In this document: positions 1 to 9,745 of the stretch, piece by piece
How the letters are laid out: the number at the start of each line of letters is the position of its first letter
Numbering within the stretch: the stretch's first letter is position 1
Assembly: GCF_900187565.1 (NCBI RefSeq)
Contig: NZ_FYED01000009.1
Span: 1-64,000, forward strand
Direction: 5' to 3'
Length of the DNA stretch: 64,000 nt
Source: Pseudomonas sp. Irchel 3A7
GTDB lineage: Bacteria > Pseudomonadota > Gammaproteobacteria > Pseudomonadales > Pseudomonadaceae
Position numbers and translations under genes: made by a program
The notes under the pieces: generated by a model
Told to the model about the DNA's origin: nothing
The model's input: only the letters and a program-made list of their open reading frames with translations
Database searches by the model: none

Positions 1-1
1 C

Positions 2-106
2 TGGAGCACGATCTACATCACAGGCAAAAAGCCTAAGGAGCTGCACGGCTTCCAAGTCCCTCCCTCGATGATCAGTCGAGAACTATCGCTCCTGATGGAG
101 CGATAG
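2..106 (+). CDS. 3' end of an unidentified gene
   Basis: An open frame enters from the left edge and runs 34 codons to a TAG at 104-106. The visible tail starts WSTIYITGKK and ends LSLLMER. I do not recognise it. The start lies outside the window. The stop codon sits inside a perfect hairpin (82-107), which may end the transcript. The frame could also be chance, since 34 codons without a stop is weak evidence. Confidence 0.3.
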   Translation, partial: WSTIYITGKKPKELHGFQVPPSMISRELSLLMER

Positions 107-107
107 T
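82..107. repeat. Perfect 11-bp hairpin over a stop codon
   Basis: ACTATCGCTCC (82-92) and GGAGCGATAGT (97-107) are exact reverse complements around a TGAT loop. No T-run follows directly, so it is not a classic intrinsic terminator. It could stabilise the 3' end of the preceding transcript. Confidence 0.6.
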
Positions 108-112
108 CGAGA

Positions 113-142
113 TACAAGGAGCTGCCGAAGGCTGCGATCTTT
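113..142. repeat. REP-like fragment
   Basis: The stretch around GGAGCTGCCGAAGGCTGCGA resembles a repeat I know from many P. fluorescens-group intergenic regions. It is a single unit here, without an inverted partner. Assignment is from memory of that sequence. Confidence 0.4.
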
Positions 143-254
143 TGTTTTTACATCCCGATTGGTCCCCTGGCCTTCTCGAATATTGGCTGTTTGATTGCCC
201 GCCACAGCGCACTAGATTGGTTCCTGACCACTAAACCACCGCAGGTGATGAACC

Positions 255-674
255 ATGAACGTTTTGCGCTTCTGTGCCGCCCCTTTTGTCGCCCTGACCT
301 TGACCGTATCCGCCTCGGCCTTCGCCCATGAGGCGGGTAATCCGTCGGAAAAGGTCACGGTATTGCAGGACAAAATGCTGAAAAACGTACCGGGCAAAAA
401 AGCCTTGATGATCGAAGTCGACTACAAGCCCGGCCAGGCGTCCATTGCCCACAGGCACGACGGCACCGCCATGGCTTACGTTCTGGAGGGGGCCGTCACT
501 TCGCAGGTGAAAGGCGAGAAAGAAGTGACCTACAAGGCCGGGCAATACTGGTACGAAGCGGCCGGTTCCGAGCATCTGGTCTCGAAAAACGCCAGCGCCA
601 CCCAACCGGCCAAGTTACTGGTATTCATGGTGTTGTCGCCGGACGAAGAAGTTCTGGTCCCCCTGAAAAACTGA
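255..674 (+). CDS. Periplasmic cupin-domain protein
   Basis: 139 aa. Residues 1-24 form a Sec signal peptide with a likely cut after AFA, so the mature protein is periplasmic. Residues 55-125 form a single small cupin barrel: HRH at 66-68, the strand YVLEG at 75-79, and a second motif with H107 and N112. The metal-binding Glu expected a few residues after HxH falls on Ala72, so the canonical 3-His/1-Glu metal site is incomplete. Enzymatic function cannot be inferred; small cupins of this kind include isomerases, dioxygenases and pure binding proteins. The ATG at 255 follows a weak GGTGATG ribosome site and gives a clean signal peptide. It is monocistronic: a strong terminator follows at 697-731. 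Confidence 0.85.
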   Translation: MNVLRFCAAPFVALTLTVSASAFAHEAGNPSEKVTVLQDKMLKNVPGKKALMIEVDYKPGQASIAHRHDGTAMAYVLEGAVTSQVKGEKEVTYKAGQYWYEAAGSEHLVSKNASATQPAKLLVFMVLSPDEEVLVPLKN

Positions 675-696
675 TCGCTGAACGGTTAGCCATAAA

Positions 697-731
697 TAAA
701 AAGGCCCGAATTACGCATTCGGGCCTTTTTA
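697..731 (+). terminator. Intrinsic terminator after the cupin gene
   Basis: AAGGCCCGAAT and ATTCGGGCCTT form an 11-bp stem with a 5-nt loop. A-runs precede it and T-runs follow, so it can act in both directions. It lies 23 nt after the cupin stop. From there to 902 I see no gene. Confidence 0.9.
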
Positions 732-902
732 TTTCTTCGGGTAATTACGCCGACATCTTTACATCAAACAAAACTAGTGGCTCCCCCATAAAGACTGATA
801 TTGGCTATTTCATTGTGCCCATCCCGGTTTAGTCTGGATGCACCGCCGGTTATTTCCGGCACCCTAACTTTCCGACTGATGTTGTTTCACTGGAGAAACA
901 CC

Positions 903-1613
903 ATGAAACTTGCACTTGTCAGTACGTTGACGATAACGGCGCTGTTAACCGGCTGTTCGATTCCCACTGCACCGTCCGCGGTTTCCTCGCTGGACGGTAT
1001 CTTCAGTGAACCGGTGGGTCGCAGCAGCGTAACCGGCGTTCCCAGCGGTAGCCATGTCTCCCTGGGCGTGGTGTACAGCCGCAATACCCAGGCCAACCGC
1101 GCCTATCTGCAGGACTACCAGGCCAACGCCGGCACCGGTTTCGGCCAGAGCCTGCTGGTGCAGTCGATCCACGACGCCTACGTGGCCACGTCCAATCCCG
1201 ACCTCGCGGTAGACTGGATCAAGGCCTCGTTGCAACGGCAGTTCGGATCGGTCACGGTGTATCCGGACATGCAAAGCCTCAAGGCCGCCAAACCGGATGT
1301 CATCGCGGTGGTCGACAGTCGCAGTCAACTCATGACTTCGCGCAGTTCCGATATTGAAGCGGATGTCCGTGCGCACTTCTACGACCGTAACCTCAACTAT
1401 ATTGCCACTGCACAAGGGCATGACGCCAAAGCACTCAGCCCGGTGTGGGCAGACTACAAGCGCAGTGAAGAAATTGTTGCAGATATAAATGAACAACAAA
1501 ATGTGCAAACAAGGGCGCTGCAGAAGTTTGACCAGTCTCTCAGTAATTTATTGACCAGCCCGACAGATAAAGTATCGATGACAGATAATAAACCAGGCAT
1601 GAATTTGTATTGA
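903..1613 (+). CDS. Putative outer-membrane lipoprotein of unknown function
   Basis: 236 aa from the ATG at 903, preceded by GGAGA at a good distance. An upstream in-frame start at 801 would add 34 residues and bury the signal peptide, so I reject it. Residues 1-17 are a lipoprotein signal ending in the lipobox LLTGC, with Cys18 as the lipidation site. Ser at +2 predicts the outer membrane. The rest is a mixed alpha/beta domain of about 200 residues (SLGVVYSR near 55, a DVIAVVDSRSQL strand near 140) with a Gln/Asn-rich helical tail. I do not recognise the family. The alternating strands recall CsgG-like or YajG-like lipoproteins, but that is only an impression. It stands alone; a REPIN follows directly. 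Confidence 0.75.
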   Translation: MKLALVSTLTITALLTGCSIPTAPSAVSSLDGIFSEPVGRSSVTGVPSGSHVSLGVVYSRNTQANRAYLQDYQANAGTGFGQSLLVQSIHDAYVATSNPDLAVDWIKASLQRQFGSVTVYPDMQSLKAAKPDVIAVVDSRSQLMTSRSSDIEADVRAHFYDRNLNYIATAQGHDAKALSPVWADYKRSEEIVADINEQQNVQTRALQKFDQSLSNLLTSPTDKVSMTDNKPGMNLY

Positions 1614-1618
1614 TATTA

Positions 1619-1708
1619 ATGGCCCCTTCGCGAGCAGGCTCGCTCCCACATGTTTTTGCGTTGCACATAGAACCAGTGTGGGAGCGGGCTTGCTCGCGAA
1701 GGGGCCAT
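1619..1708. repeat. REPIN (REP family A doublet)
   Basis: Two inverted REP units (TTCGCGAGCAGGCTCGCTCCCACA and its near reverse complement) lie about 35 bp apart between two convergent genes. The second unit carries the GGGCTTG variant. The whole element can form one long hairpin with ATGGCC/GGCCAT ends. Confidence 0.9.
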
Positions 1709-1732
1709 AACAGGCACCCAAAAAAATCAGGC

Positions 1733-1766
1733 AAAAAAAACCCGCATCTCTCAATGCGGGTTTTTT
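1733..1766. terminator. Bidirectional terminator between lipoprotein gene and gdhB
   Basis: CCCGCAT (1741-1747) pairs with ATGCGGG (1754-1760), flanked by a run of A on the left and T on the right. It lies 15 nt beyond the gdhB stop and can serve both convergent transcripts. Confidence 0.9.
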
Positions 1767-1780
1767 CATTCAACAGCCTA

Positions 1781-4700
1781 TCAGGCAGCCGGCTCCAGCT
1801 CGGCATTGGCCGAGACAGTAGCAGGCGGCACTGTCGGCGTTTGACCGCTCAACGCCACGTCCAGCAACTCACGGTTGGCGACCGCGTACATGGCGTAGTC
1901 CGTACCGCTGGCGGCACGGATCTCCACCAGCATGGCACGCCAGCGTTCGATCGTGCTTTCGTGCTGCGCCATCCACTGCGTCAGGCGTGTTTCCACATCC
2001 TGGCTGCCGTCGCCCTGTTGCAGGACCGAGATGGTGATCGCGCGTTGCTGCCAGTCGACGTCATCGCGGAACGCTTCACGGGCCAGGGCTTGCCAGTTGT
2101 TTTCAACCGGCAGTGCGCTGATCTGTTGCAGGTACCAGGTGATGTCCAGCGCACTGCCCACGGCGAAGTAGGCCTTGGCCACGTCCGCAGGGTCCTGGCC
2201 GGTCACGTCGGAGGCCTCGATGATCGGCAGCAGGGTGTACAGGTGCGTGGTACCCGCCACCATGCGCGCCAGCAACTCCGGCACACCGGCTGCGACGTAG
2301 GCCTGGTAACGGGTCTGCCAGGTTTCGCGGATCTCGCCACTGAGCAGTTCGTCGAGCTTGAGGCCCAATGCCGCCAGATGCGGACCGAAATGCGCGACGT
2401 CACGGGCAGCATTCTGCTCGTTGCGGCGGGCACGCAGGAACCAGCGCGTGGCGCGACGGCCCAGGCGCATCAGCTCGTCCATCAGCTCCAGTTGCACATC
2501 GGCGGAAACCTTGTAGTCCAGGTTTTCAATCTGACGGAACCAGTGCGGGAGATGGAAAATGTCGCGCACGATCACGTAGGCGCCAGCCACGTTCGCCGGG
2601 CTCATGCCGGTCGACTCCTTGAGTCGCTGAACGAAAGTGATGCCCATGTGGTTGACCAGGTCGTTGGCGATCTGGGTGCTGACGATTTCGCGCTTCAGGC
2701 GGTGACGACGCATGGCTTCGGAGAACTTGCTCACCAGGCTCGGCGGGAAAGCGGTTTCCATGTCGCGGGTCAGGTAGTCGTCGTCCGGCACCAGGGAGCC
2801 CAGCAGCTGCTCCTTGAGGTCGATCTTGCTGTAGGAGATCAGTACCGACAGCTCGGGACGCGTCAGGCCATGGCCTTCAGCGACGCGCTCGTTGATCGCG
2901 TCTTCGGCCGGCAGGAACTCGATGGCGCGATCCAGCTTGCCGCGGCCTTCCAGATCGTTCATCAGACGCTTGTATTCAGCGATGCGTGGCAGGGCACGAC
3001 GAGCCGCCAGGGACAGGGCCTGGGTCTGCTTGTAGTTGTTGCCCAGCACCAGGCCACCGACTTCGTCGGTCATGCTTGCCAGCAACTCGTTGCGTTGCTT
3101 GGCGGTCATGTCGCCGGCCTGAACCACTTCGTTCAGCAGGATCTTGATGTTTACTTCGTGGTCGGAGCAGTCCACGCCACCGGCGTTGTCGATGAAGTCG
3201 GTGTTGGAACCGCCGCCATTGAGGCCGAATTCGACACGACCCAGCTGGGTCATGCCGAGGTTACCGCCCTCGCCCACGACTTTGCAGCGCAGCTCGTTGC
3301 CGTTCACGCGCAGTGCATCGTTGGCCTTGTCGCCGACATCGGCGTGGCTTTCGCTGCTGGCTTTGACGTAGGTACCGATACCGCCGTTCCACAACAGATC
3401 CACCGGTGCCTTGAGCAAGGCGTTGAGCAGTTCGGTCGGGGTCAGCTTGTCGGCCTTGATGTCGAAGCGCTCTTGCATCTGCGGGGAAATCGCGATGCTC
3501 TTCGCGCTGCGGGAGAAAATACCGCCGCCTTCGGACATGATGCTGGTGTCGTAATCCGACCACGCCGAACGCGGCAGGTCGAACATGCGCTGACGCTCGG
3601 CGAAGCTGGTCGCCGGATCCGGATTCGGGTCGATGAAGATGTGCATGTGGTTGAATGCCGCGACCAGTTGCAGCTTGTCGGACATCAACAAGCCGTTACC
3701 GAACACGTCGCCGGCCATGTCGCCGACGCCCACCACAGTGATGCTGTCTTCCTGGACATTGATGCCACGCTCGCGGAAGTGGCGCTGTACGCCAACCCAC
3801 GCGCCCTTGGCGGTGATGCCCATTTTCTTGTGGTCGTAACCGGCCGAACCACCGGACGCGAACGCGTCACCCAGCCAGAAGCCGTAGTCGATGGCGATGC
3901 CGTTGGCGATGTCGGAGAAGGTAGCAGTGCCCTTGTCCGCTGCCACGACCAGGTACGGGTCATCGTCGTCATGACGTACGACGTTGGCCGGTGGCACCAG
4001 AGCGCCGTCCTTCAGGTTGTCGGTGATGTCCAGCAGGCCGGAAATGAAGATGCGGTAGCAGGCAATACCCTCGGCCGCGATCTCGTCTCGGCTGCCGCCC
4101 AACGGCAGGCGACGCGGCAGGAAACCGCCCTTCGCGCCCACCGGCACGATCACCGAGTTCTTCACTTGCTGGGCTTTTACCAGGCCCAGGACTTCGGTAC
4201 GGAAGTCTTCTTCACGGTCGGACCACCGCAGGCCACCGCGAGCGACGTTGCCGAAGCGCAGGTGCACGCCTTCGACGCGTGGCGAGTAAACGAAGATTTC
4301 GAACTTCGGCACAGGCTTGGGCAGTTCAGGAATCAAGTGCGGGTTGAACTTGAAGCTGAAGTACGACTTGTTATGGCCGTTGGCGTCGGTCTGGTAGAAG
4401 TTGGTCCGCAGGGTGGCCTTGATCAGGTCCAGGTAGCGACGCAGGATGCGGTCTTCGTTGAGCACCTGGACGTCGTCCAGTGCGCTCAGGATCGCGTGTT
4501 CCAGGCGCTGTTGCTTGTCGTCCAGATCATCGGCGGTGAGCTTGCGCGCCAGGTAGAAGCGGGTCTTGAACAACCGGGTCAACTCGCGGGCGATGTCGGT
4601 GTGGTTGTTCAGGGTGCTGGCGATGTAACCCAGGTCGAAGCCCAGGCGGATCTGCTTCAGGTAACGGGCGTAGGCACGCAGCAGTGCCACATCACGCCAT

Positions 4701-6688
4701 GGCAGGCCGGCGGTCAGTACCAGGCGGTTGAACGCATCGTTTTCGGCATCGCCACGCACGATGTGGACGAACGCGTCCTGCAGGGTGTCGTTGAGCTGCT
4801 GGATGTCCAGCTCCAGGCCTTCGGCGGCGGTGAACGCGAAATCGTGAATCCAGAACTCGCGGCCGCTGTTGTGACGCAGGCGATACGGGAACTCGCCCAG
4901 CACGCGCAGGCCGAGGTTTTCCAGGATCGGCAGCACGTCGGAGAGTGCCAGCGGGGTGTCGGCGTGGTACAGCTTGCAATGCAACTGGCGCTGACCGGAG
5001 ACCTGGCCCAGCGGCTGATAGAAGCTCATCACCAGCGGGTTTTTATCGCTCAGGTTCAGCAAGTGCTGCATGTCGACCACAGCCGAATGCGCTGCGAAAC
5101 GCTCGCGGTAACCGGCCGGGAAGCCTTTCGGGAAGTCGGCCAGCACGTTGGTGCCCTGGGCTTCGCCGAAGCTTTCGACGGTCAAGGCTGCGTAGTCGTC
5201 CTGCCAGCTGCGGCAGGCCTGGATCACTTCGTTTTCCAGTTGCTGCGGGTCGATGTCGATGCGGTTTTTCGGATCGACGCGCAGGATCAGCTGCACGCGT
5301 GCCAGCACGGACTCAGAGAAGAAGGTCCAGAACTCGCAATCCGAGGCTTTCAGGCGATCCATCAGCACCTGCTGGATCTTCTGGCGCACTTCGGTGGAGT
5401 AGATGTCACGCGGCACGTAGGCCAGGCAGTAGCAGAAGCGGCCGTACGGGTCCTTGCGCAGGAACACACGGATCTTGTTGCGCTCCTGGATCTGGACGAT
5501 CGACATCACGGTGCTGAACAGCTCATCCACCGGGGTCTGGAACAGATCGTCGCGCGGCAGTACTTCGAGTACCTGCGCCAGTTCCTTGCCCAGGTGAGCC
5601 TTGGCCTGGAAGCCGGAACGGTTTTCGATTTCCGCGACCTTGTGGCGGATATAGGGAATGGTACGCACGCTCTCGCCGTACACCGACGAGGTGTACAGGC
5701 CCATGAAGCGGCATTCCTTGATGACCTTGCCGTTGGCGTCGATTTCACGGATCGACACATAGTCAGGATAAGCCGGACGGTGCACACGGCTCGGGTGTGC
5801 GGCCTTGGCGAACGACAACAAGGTCGGTTCGCCCAGGTAGTTCACCGCGTAATCTTCGATGCGCCGGTCATCGTAGGTCAGGCCGGTACGCAGCAGTTTG
5901 GTCAGGCCGAGGAACGAGTTCTGGTCGTATTCGATGTGACCGCCATCAGGCTGGTCGGTGACCACGAACTCTTCGTAGCCCAGGAAGGTGAAGTGGTTGC
6001 CCACCAGCCATTCCAGGAAGCTCTTGATTTCGCTCTTTTCGTCGGCATCGACTGCGAACTGGCTGTTGTCCAGCTTGGTCAGGATTTCCTGGACCTTGGC
6101 TTTCATCGGTTCGAAATCGGTGACCGCGACGCGCACTTCACCGAGTACCTGCTCCAGCTCTTTGGTCAGGACGTTCAGTTCGGCGGTGTTGGCGCAGCGG
6201 TCGATTTCCAGGTACATCAACGATTCGTGCAGAACGTCGTCGCCCTGGGTGCCTTTGGGCAGGATTTCCAGCAACTCGCCCTTGCTGCCACGGCGTACGC
6301 TCAGCACGGTGGTTTGCAGGGTATGGATGCTGTAGCCACGGCGGTTCAGCTCGGTACGCACCGAATCCACCAGGAATGGCAGGTCGTGGTGCAGCACTTC
6401 GACCGCGGTGTGGGTCGACTGCCAGCCGTGACGTTCGTAATCGGGGTTGAAGACGCGCACTTGCGGTTGCGCGTGATCGAAGCGCTCAAGCAGGCGCCAC
6501 GCAGAAAGGGTACAGCCAGCGAGGTCGGACAACCGACGTTGGGTCAGTTCGTCCAGGGAAATGATGCCGAAGAATTGTTCAGCGAACAGCGCCACTTGTG
6601 GCAGTGCCTGTTCACTGATGTGCTGCGCCAGTGCCGCTTGCAGTTGGTGCTGGAAGTCGGCTTTGCTGGCTGCGGTGAAGAACGCCAT
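1781..6688 (-). CDS. gdhB: NAD-specific glutamate dehydrogenase, large (180-kDa) type
   Basis: 1635 aa. It oxidatively deaminates glutamate to 2-oxoglutarate with NAD+, in the cytoplasm, during growth on amino acids such as arginine or glutamate. The length matches the L_180 class (about 1600 aa). A long N-terminal regulatory part (roughly residues 1-700) precedes the catalytic core. The core shows RGGLRWSDR and VPVGAKGGF near residues 810-865, and the glycine-rich NAD site VGVGDMAGDVFG near 985-995. The start is the ATG at 6686-6688 (MAFFTAAS), preceded by GGAG. A second ATG 48 nt upstream has no better ribosome site and adds a non-conserved-looking peptide. No frameshift is seen. The leader holds two hairpins (see 6737-6798). 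The neighbour order (gdhB, small acidic protein, MoxR operon) matches my memory of PA3068-PA3075. Confidence 0.95.
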   Translation of the reverse strand: MAFFTAASKADFQHQLQAALAQHISEQALPQVALFAEQFFGIISLDELTQRRLSDLAGCTLSAWRLLERFDHAQPQVRVFNPDYERHGWQSTHTAVEVLHHDLPFLVDSVRTELNRRGYSIHTLQTTVLSVRRGSKGELLEILPKGTQGDDVLHESLMYLEIDRCANTAELNVLTKELEQVLGEVRVAVTDFEPMKAKVQEILTKLDNSQFAVDADEKSEIKSFLEWLVGNHFTFLGYEEFVVTDQPDGGHIEYDQNSFLGLTKLLRTGLTYDDRRIEDYAVNYLGEPTLLSFAKAAHPSRVHRPAYPDYVSIREIDANGKVIKECRFMGLYTSSVYGESVRTIPYIRHKVAEIENRSGFQAKAHLGKELAQVLEVLPRDDLFQTPVDELFSTVMSIVQIQERNKIRVFLRKDPYGRFCYCLAYVPRDIYSTEVRQKIQQVLMDRLKASDCEFWTFFSESVLARVQLILRVDPKNRIDIDPQQLENEVIQACRSWQDDYAALTVESFGEAQGTNVLADFPKGFPAGYRERFAAHSAVVDMQHLLNLSDKNPLVMSFYQPLGQVSGQRQLHCKLYHADTPLALSDVLPILENLGLRVLGEFPYRLRHNSGREFWIHDFAFTAAEGLELDIQQLNDTLQDAFVHIVRGDAENDAFNRLVLTAGLPWRDVALLRAYARYLKQIRLGFDLGYIASTLNNHTDIARELTRLFKTRFYLARKLTADDLDDKQQRLEHAILSALDDVQVLNEDRILRRYLDLIKATLRTNFYQTDANGHNKSYFSFKFNPHLIPELPKPVPKFEIFVYSPRVEGVHLRFGNVARGGLRWSDREEDFRTEVLGLVKAQQVKNSVIVPVGAKGGFLPRRLPLGGSRDEIAAEGIACYRIFISGLLDITDNLKDGALVPPANVVRHDDDDPYLVVAADKGTATFSDIANGIAIDYGFWLGDAFASGGSAGYDHKKMGITAKGAWVGVQRHFRERGINVQEDSITVVGVGDMAGDVFGNGLLMSDKLQLVAAFNHMHIFIDPNPDPATSFAERQRMFDLPRSAWSDYDTSIMSEGGGIFSRSAKSIAISPQMQERFDIKADKLTPTELLNALLKAPVDLLWNGGIGTYVKASSESHADVGDKANDALRVNGNELRCKVVGEGGNLGMTQLGRVEFGLNGGGSNTDFIDNAGGVDCSDHEVNIKILLNEVVQAGDMTAKQRNELLASMTDEVGGLVLGNNYKQTQALSLAARRALPRIAEYKRLMNDLEGRGKLDRAIEFLPAEDAINERVAEGHGLTRPELSVLISYSKIDLKEQLLGSLVPDDDYLTRDMETAFPPSLVSKFSEAMRRHRLKREIVSTQIANDLVNHMGITFVQRLKESTGMSPANVAGAYVIVRDIFHLPHWFRQIENLDYKVSADVQLELMDELMRLGRRATRWFLRARRNEQNAARDVAHFGPHLAALGLKLDELLSGEIRETWQTRYQAYVAAGVPELLARMVAGTTHLYTLLPIIEASDVTGQDPADVAKAYFAVGSALDITWYLQQISALPVENNWQALAREAFRDDVDWQQRAITISVLQQGDGSQDVETRLTQWMAQHESTIERWRAMLVEIRAASGTDYAMYAVANRELLDVALSGQTPTVPPATVSANAELEPAA

Positions 6689-6736
6689 CTGTGGTACTCC
6701 GCTTGGGCTTGTTATTGATGGAAGCGTCGCGTGCAA

Positions 6737-6798
6737 AACCCCTATCGGGGCTACCCGTCACCCTGTTCCTGATTCTCGGGCAGAGGAAACAGGGCGAC
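6737..6798 (-). promoter_or_regulatory. Structured leader of gdhB
   Basis: About 70 nt upstream of the gdhB ATG, the minus strand carries a 14-pair stem (GTCGCCCTGTT..CCT against AGGAACAGGGTGAC, one bulged base and one G-T pair) spanning 6757-6798. A second short hairpin CCCC-GATA-GGGG, followed by TTTT, lies at 6735-6750. The second could act as a weak terminator and the pair as an attenuator, but this is inference. The rest of the 505-bp gap 6689-7193 holds no gene I can support; the divergent promoters must lie here. Confidence 0.4.
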
Positions 6799-7193
6799 AG
6801 GTGGGTGAAGCTGGACGAGACACTCGGGTCACATTCACCTTCCCTGAATGGGCATCTGCAAAAACGACTGGGCTGCGGGCAGCGCAATGCCTTTACAGGT
6901 GCTCATCCGTTGCGCAGCTTAACGAGTGCGGCAAGGCCCGTGCTTGCGATGCTGCGACATATTCGGTCAACGGTATGCAGCTTGGTGGCGGTGCATCGCA
7001 CAACACTAGCAGTCGCGCAGGAAAATGGCGGTTTTCTGTCGGTTTTTTGCGGCACATACGTACCAGAAATGACCAGCAACACATTGACCGTCCACATCAC
7101 GCCCTTCGACACTCGGGCGAGCAGAAATTCGCCGGGACTGGCAGAATCACCTTTTGTTCGCCTTCATTACGCTCGTCGAGCCAGGAACTACCC

Positions 7194-7547
7194 ATGCAAA
7201 TGACCACCGCCCTCTTGATCGTCAACCCGTGCGACGACGAAGAAGACAACATGGCCATGCTCTGCTGCCACAGCGACAAGGGCGAAATGTTCCTGATGAG
7301 CCGCTACCCGGACGAGGATGAACTGGAAATCACCCTGGACGGCGAACCCTCGACCCTGGACGGTGTGAAAGTCACGCTGAGCCCTACCCGCCTGTTGATC
7401 GAAATCGCTGCGGCGGATGCGGATGCGTTGAATGGGGATGATGTGCTGGAGATCACCCATAGCACTGATGCCAGCGATCTAGCCGAGGTGGAAGAGACTT
7501 TGCAGAATATTCTCAAGGGGGCCGGGACCTACATCAGTCAGCTCTAG
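7194..7547 (+). CDS. Conserved small acidic protein of unknown function
   Basis: 117 aa, cytoplasmic, no signal or membrane segment. The chosen ATG at 7194 has AGGA eight bases upstream; the much longer open frame before it runs through non-coding sequence opposite gdhB. The protein is rich in Asp and Glu (about a quarter of residues) and has two halves: residues 1-55 with the strand LLIVNPCDDEED and a CC pair near position 26, and residues 56-117 ending in a helix VEETLQNILKG. I do not know its function. A homologue sits between gdhB and the MoxR operon in P. aeruginosa as I remember it (PA3069). A REPIN at 7565 separates it from the operon. Confidence 0.8.
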   Translation: MQMTTALLIVNPCDDEEDNMAMLCCHSDKGEMFLMSRYPDEDELEITLDGEPSTLDGVKVTLSPTRLLIEIAAADADALNGDDVLEITHSTDASDLAEVEETLQNILKGAGTYISQL

Positions 7548-7564
7548 CATTCAGTAGCTGTACC

Positions 7565-7660
7565 GGCCTCTTCGCGAGCAGGCTCGCTCCCACAATTGAT
7601 CGCGTCCTTTGCGAAAGAATCCGGCCACCTGTGGGAGCGAGCCTGCTCGCGAAGAGGTCC
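7565..7660. repeat. REPIN (REP family A doublet)
   Basis: Inverted REP units face each other across about 45 bp, in the 288-bp gap before the MoxR operon. The remainder of the gap (7661-7835) must carry the operon promoter; I cannot place it securely. Confidence 0.9.
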
Positions 7661-7835
7661 GAAAACACGACGCCGCTCTCCCACCCGTACAAACTTCCAA
7701 CATTTTTCGCCAACCATTTCCCGCACTTTGCTCAAAATGCCGTTAGTCGCCGCCCCCCGCGATGGATTAAAGTAACGCCCCCAGCCCTGGCGTTATACGA
7801 ACGTCTTCGGTCACCCTTTCCAGGAACAGTCATCG

Positions 7836-8795
<960 letters not shown>

Positions 8796-8800
8796 CCCCG

Positions 8801-9745
8801 ATGAACGCCCTCCCGCCAGCCCAGCCAGGTATCCGCGTCACGCTCGCCGAGCTGATCGAGATGCGTCATCGCGTACGCGAAGTGCAGCTGTTCTCTACGC
8901 CAAGTCAGCGCAGCCCGCTGATCGGCCTGCATCACTCCAAGCTGCGCGGGCGTGGCGTGGACTTCGATCAGGTGCGGGTCTATCAGGCCGGCGATGACGT
9001 GCGGACCATCGACTGGCGTGTCACCGCGCGGACCCAGGAGCCGCACACCAAACTCTTCCACGAGGAACGCGAACGGCCGATTTTCATCATGGTCGAGCAA
9101 AGCCGTCGCCTGTTTTTCGGTTCGGGGCTGATGTTCAAATCGGTGCTCGCCGCCCAGGCCGCGAGCCTGATCGGCTGGGCTGCGCTAGGGCATAACGATC
9201 GGGTCGGCGGGCTGGTGTTCGGTGACAACGAGCACTACGAAATCAAACCGCGACGCAGCAAACAGAGCCTGCTGCAATTGCTCAACCGCCTGGTGCGGGT
9301 CAATCAGTCGTTACATACCGAAAGCGAACCTGACCGTGATGCCTTCGGCATTGCCCTGCGCCGCGCCCGCGAGGTGTTGCGTCCAGGCAGTCTGGTCATC
9401 GTGATTTGCGACGAGCGCGTCTTGTCCGAAAGCGCCGAACAGCAGCTGAGCCTGCTGTCGCGCCACTGTGACCTGTTGCTGTTGCCGCTGTCCGATCCGC
9501 TGGATCACGCCCTGCCCGCCGCCGGTTTGCTGCGTTTTGCCGAGCGCGGCGCGCAACTGGAACTCGATACGCTGAATTTCGAACTGCGCCAGACCTACCG
9601 CGCTCAGGCCGAAGCACGCATCGCCCGCTGGGAGTTGCTGGCGCAAAAGCTACGGGTGTTGCTGATGCCGTTGAGCACCCAGAGCGAAATGGTCGAACAA
9701 CTGCGCGAGTACCTGAACCCTCAGAATTCGGGGAAAGGTCGATGA
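8801..9745 (+). CDS. DUF58 domain protein of the Bat operon
   Basis: 314 aa from the ATG at 8801. A TTG at 8792 overlapping the MoxR stop would add three residues and cannot be excluded. The DUF58 signature is clear: the R-x-Y-Q-A-G-D-D-V-R-T-I-D-W-R block near residues 61-75, followed by a vWA-like core with FIMVEQSRR. Unlike many DUF58 proteins it has no obvious N-terminal membrane pair, so it is probably cytosolic and linked to the membrane by its partners. It is translationally coupled to the next gene by an ATGA overlap. Confidence 0.9.
   Translation: MNALPPAQPGIRVTLAELIEMRHRVREVQLFSTPSQRSPLIGLHHSKLRGRGVDFDQVRVYQAGDDVRTIDWRVTARTQEPHTKLFHEERERPIFIMVEQSRRLFFGSGLMFKSVLAAQAASLIGWAALGHNDRVGGLVFGDNEHYEIKPRRSKQSLLQLLNRLVRVNQSLHTESEPDRDAFGIALRRAREVLRPGSLVIVICDERVLSESAEQQLSLLSRHCDLLLLPLSDPLDHALPAAGLLRFAERGAQLELDTLNFELRQTYRAQAEARIARWELLAQKLRVLLMPLSTQSEMVEQLREYLNPQNSGKGR

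Noticed and set aside
801..902. An upstream extension of the lipoprotein gene
   Set aside because: It would place 34 residues before the lipoprotein signal and has no ribosome site; the ATG at 903 does.
1610..6718. An uninterrupted 1702-codon reading frame on the plus strand opposite gdhB
   Set aside because: It mirrors gdhB almost exactly, has no ribosome site or recognisable domain, and its composition (rich in His, Gln, Val, Arg) is typical of the antisense frame of a GC-rich gene. It is a by-product of codon bias.
6561..7193. A longer form of the 117-aa acidic protein
   Set aside because: The extension runs opposite the start of gdhB and through its leader; the ATG at 7194 has a proper ribosome site.
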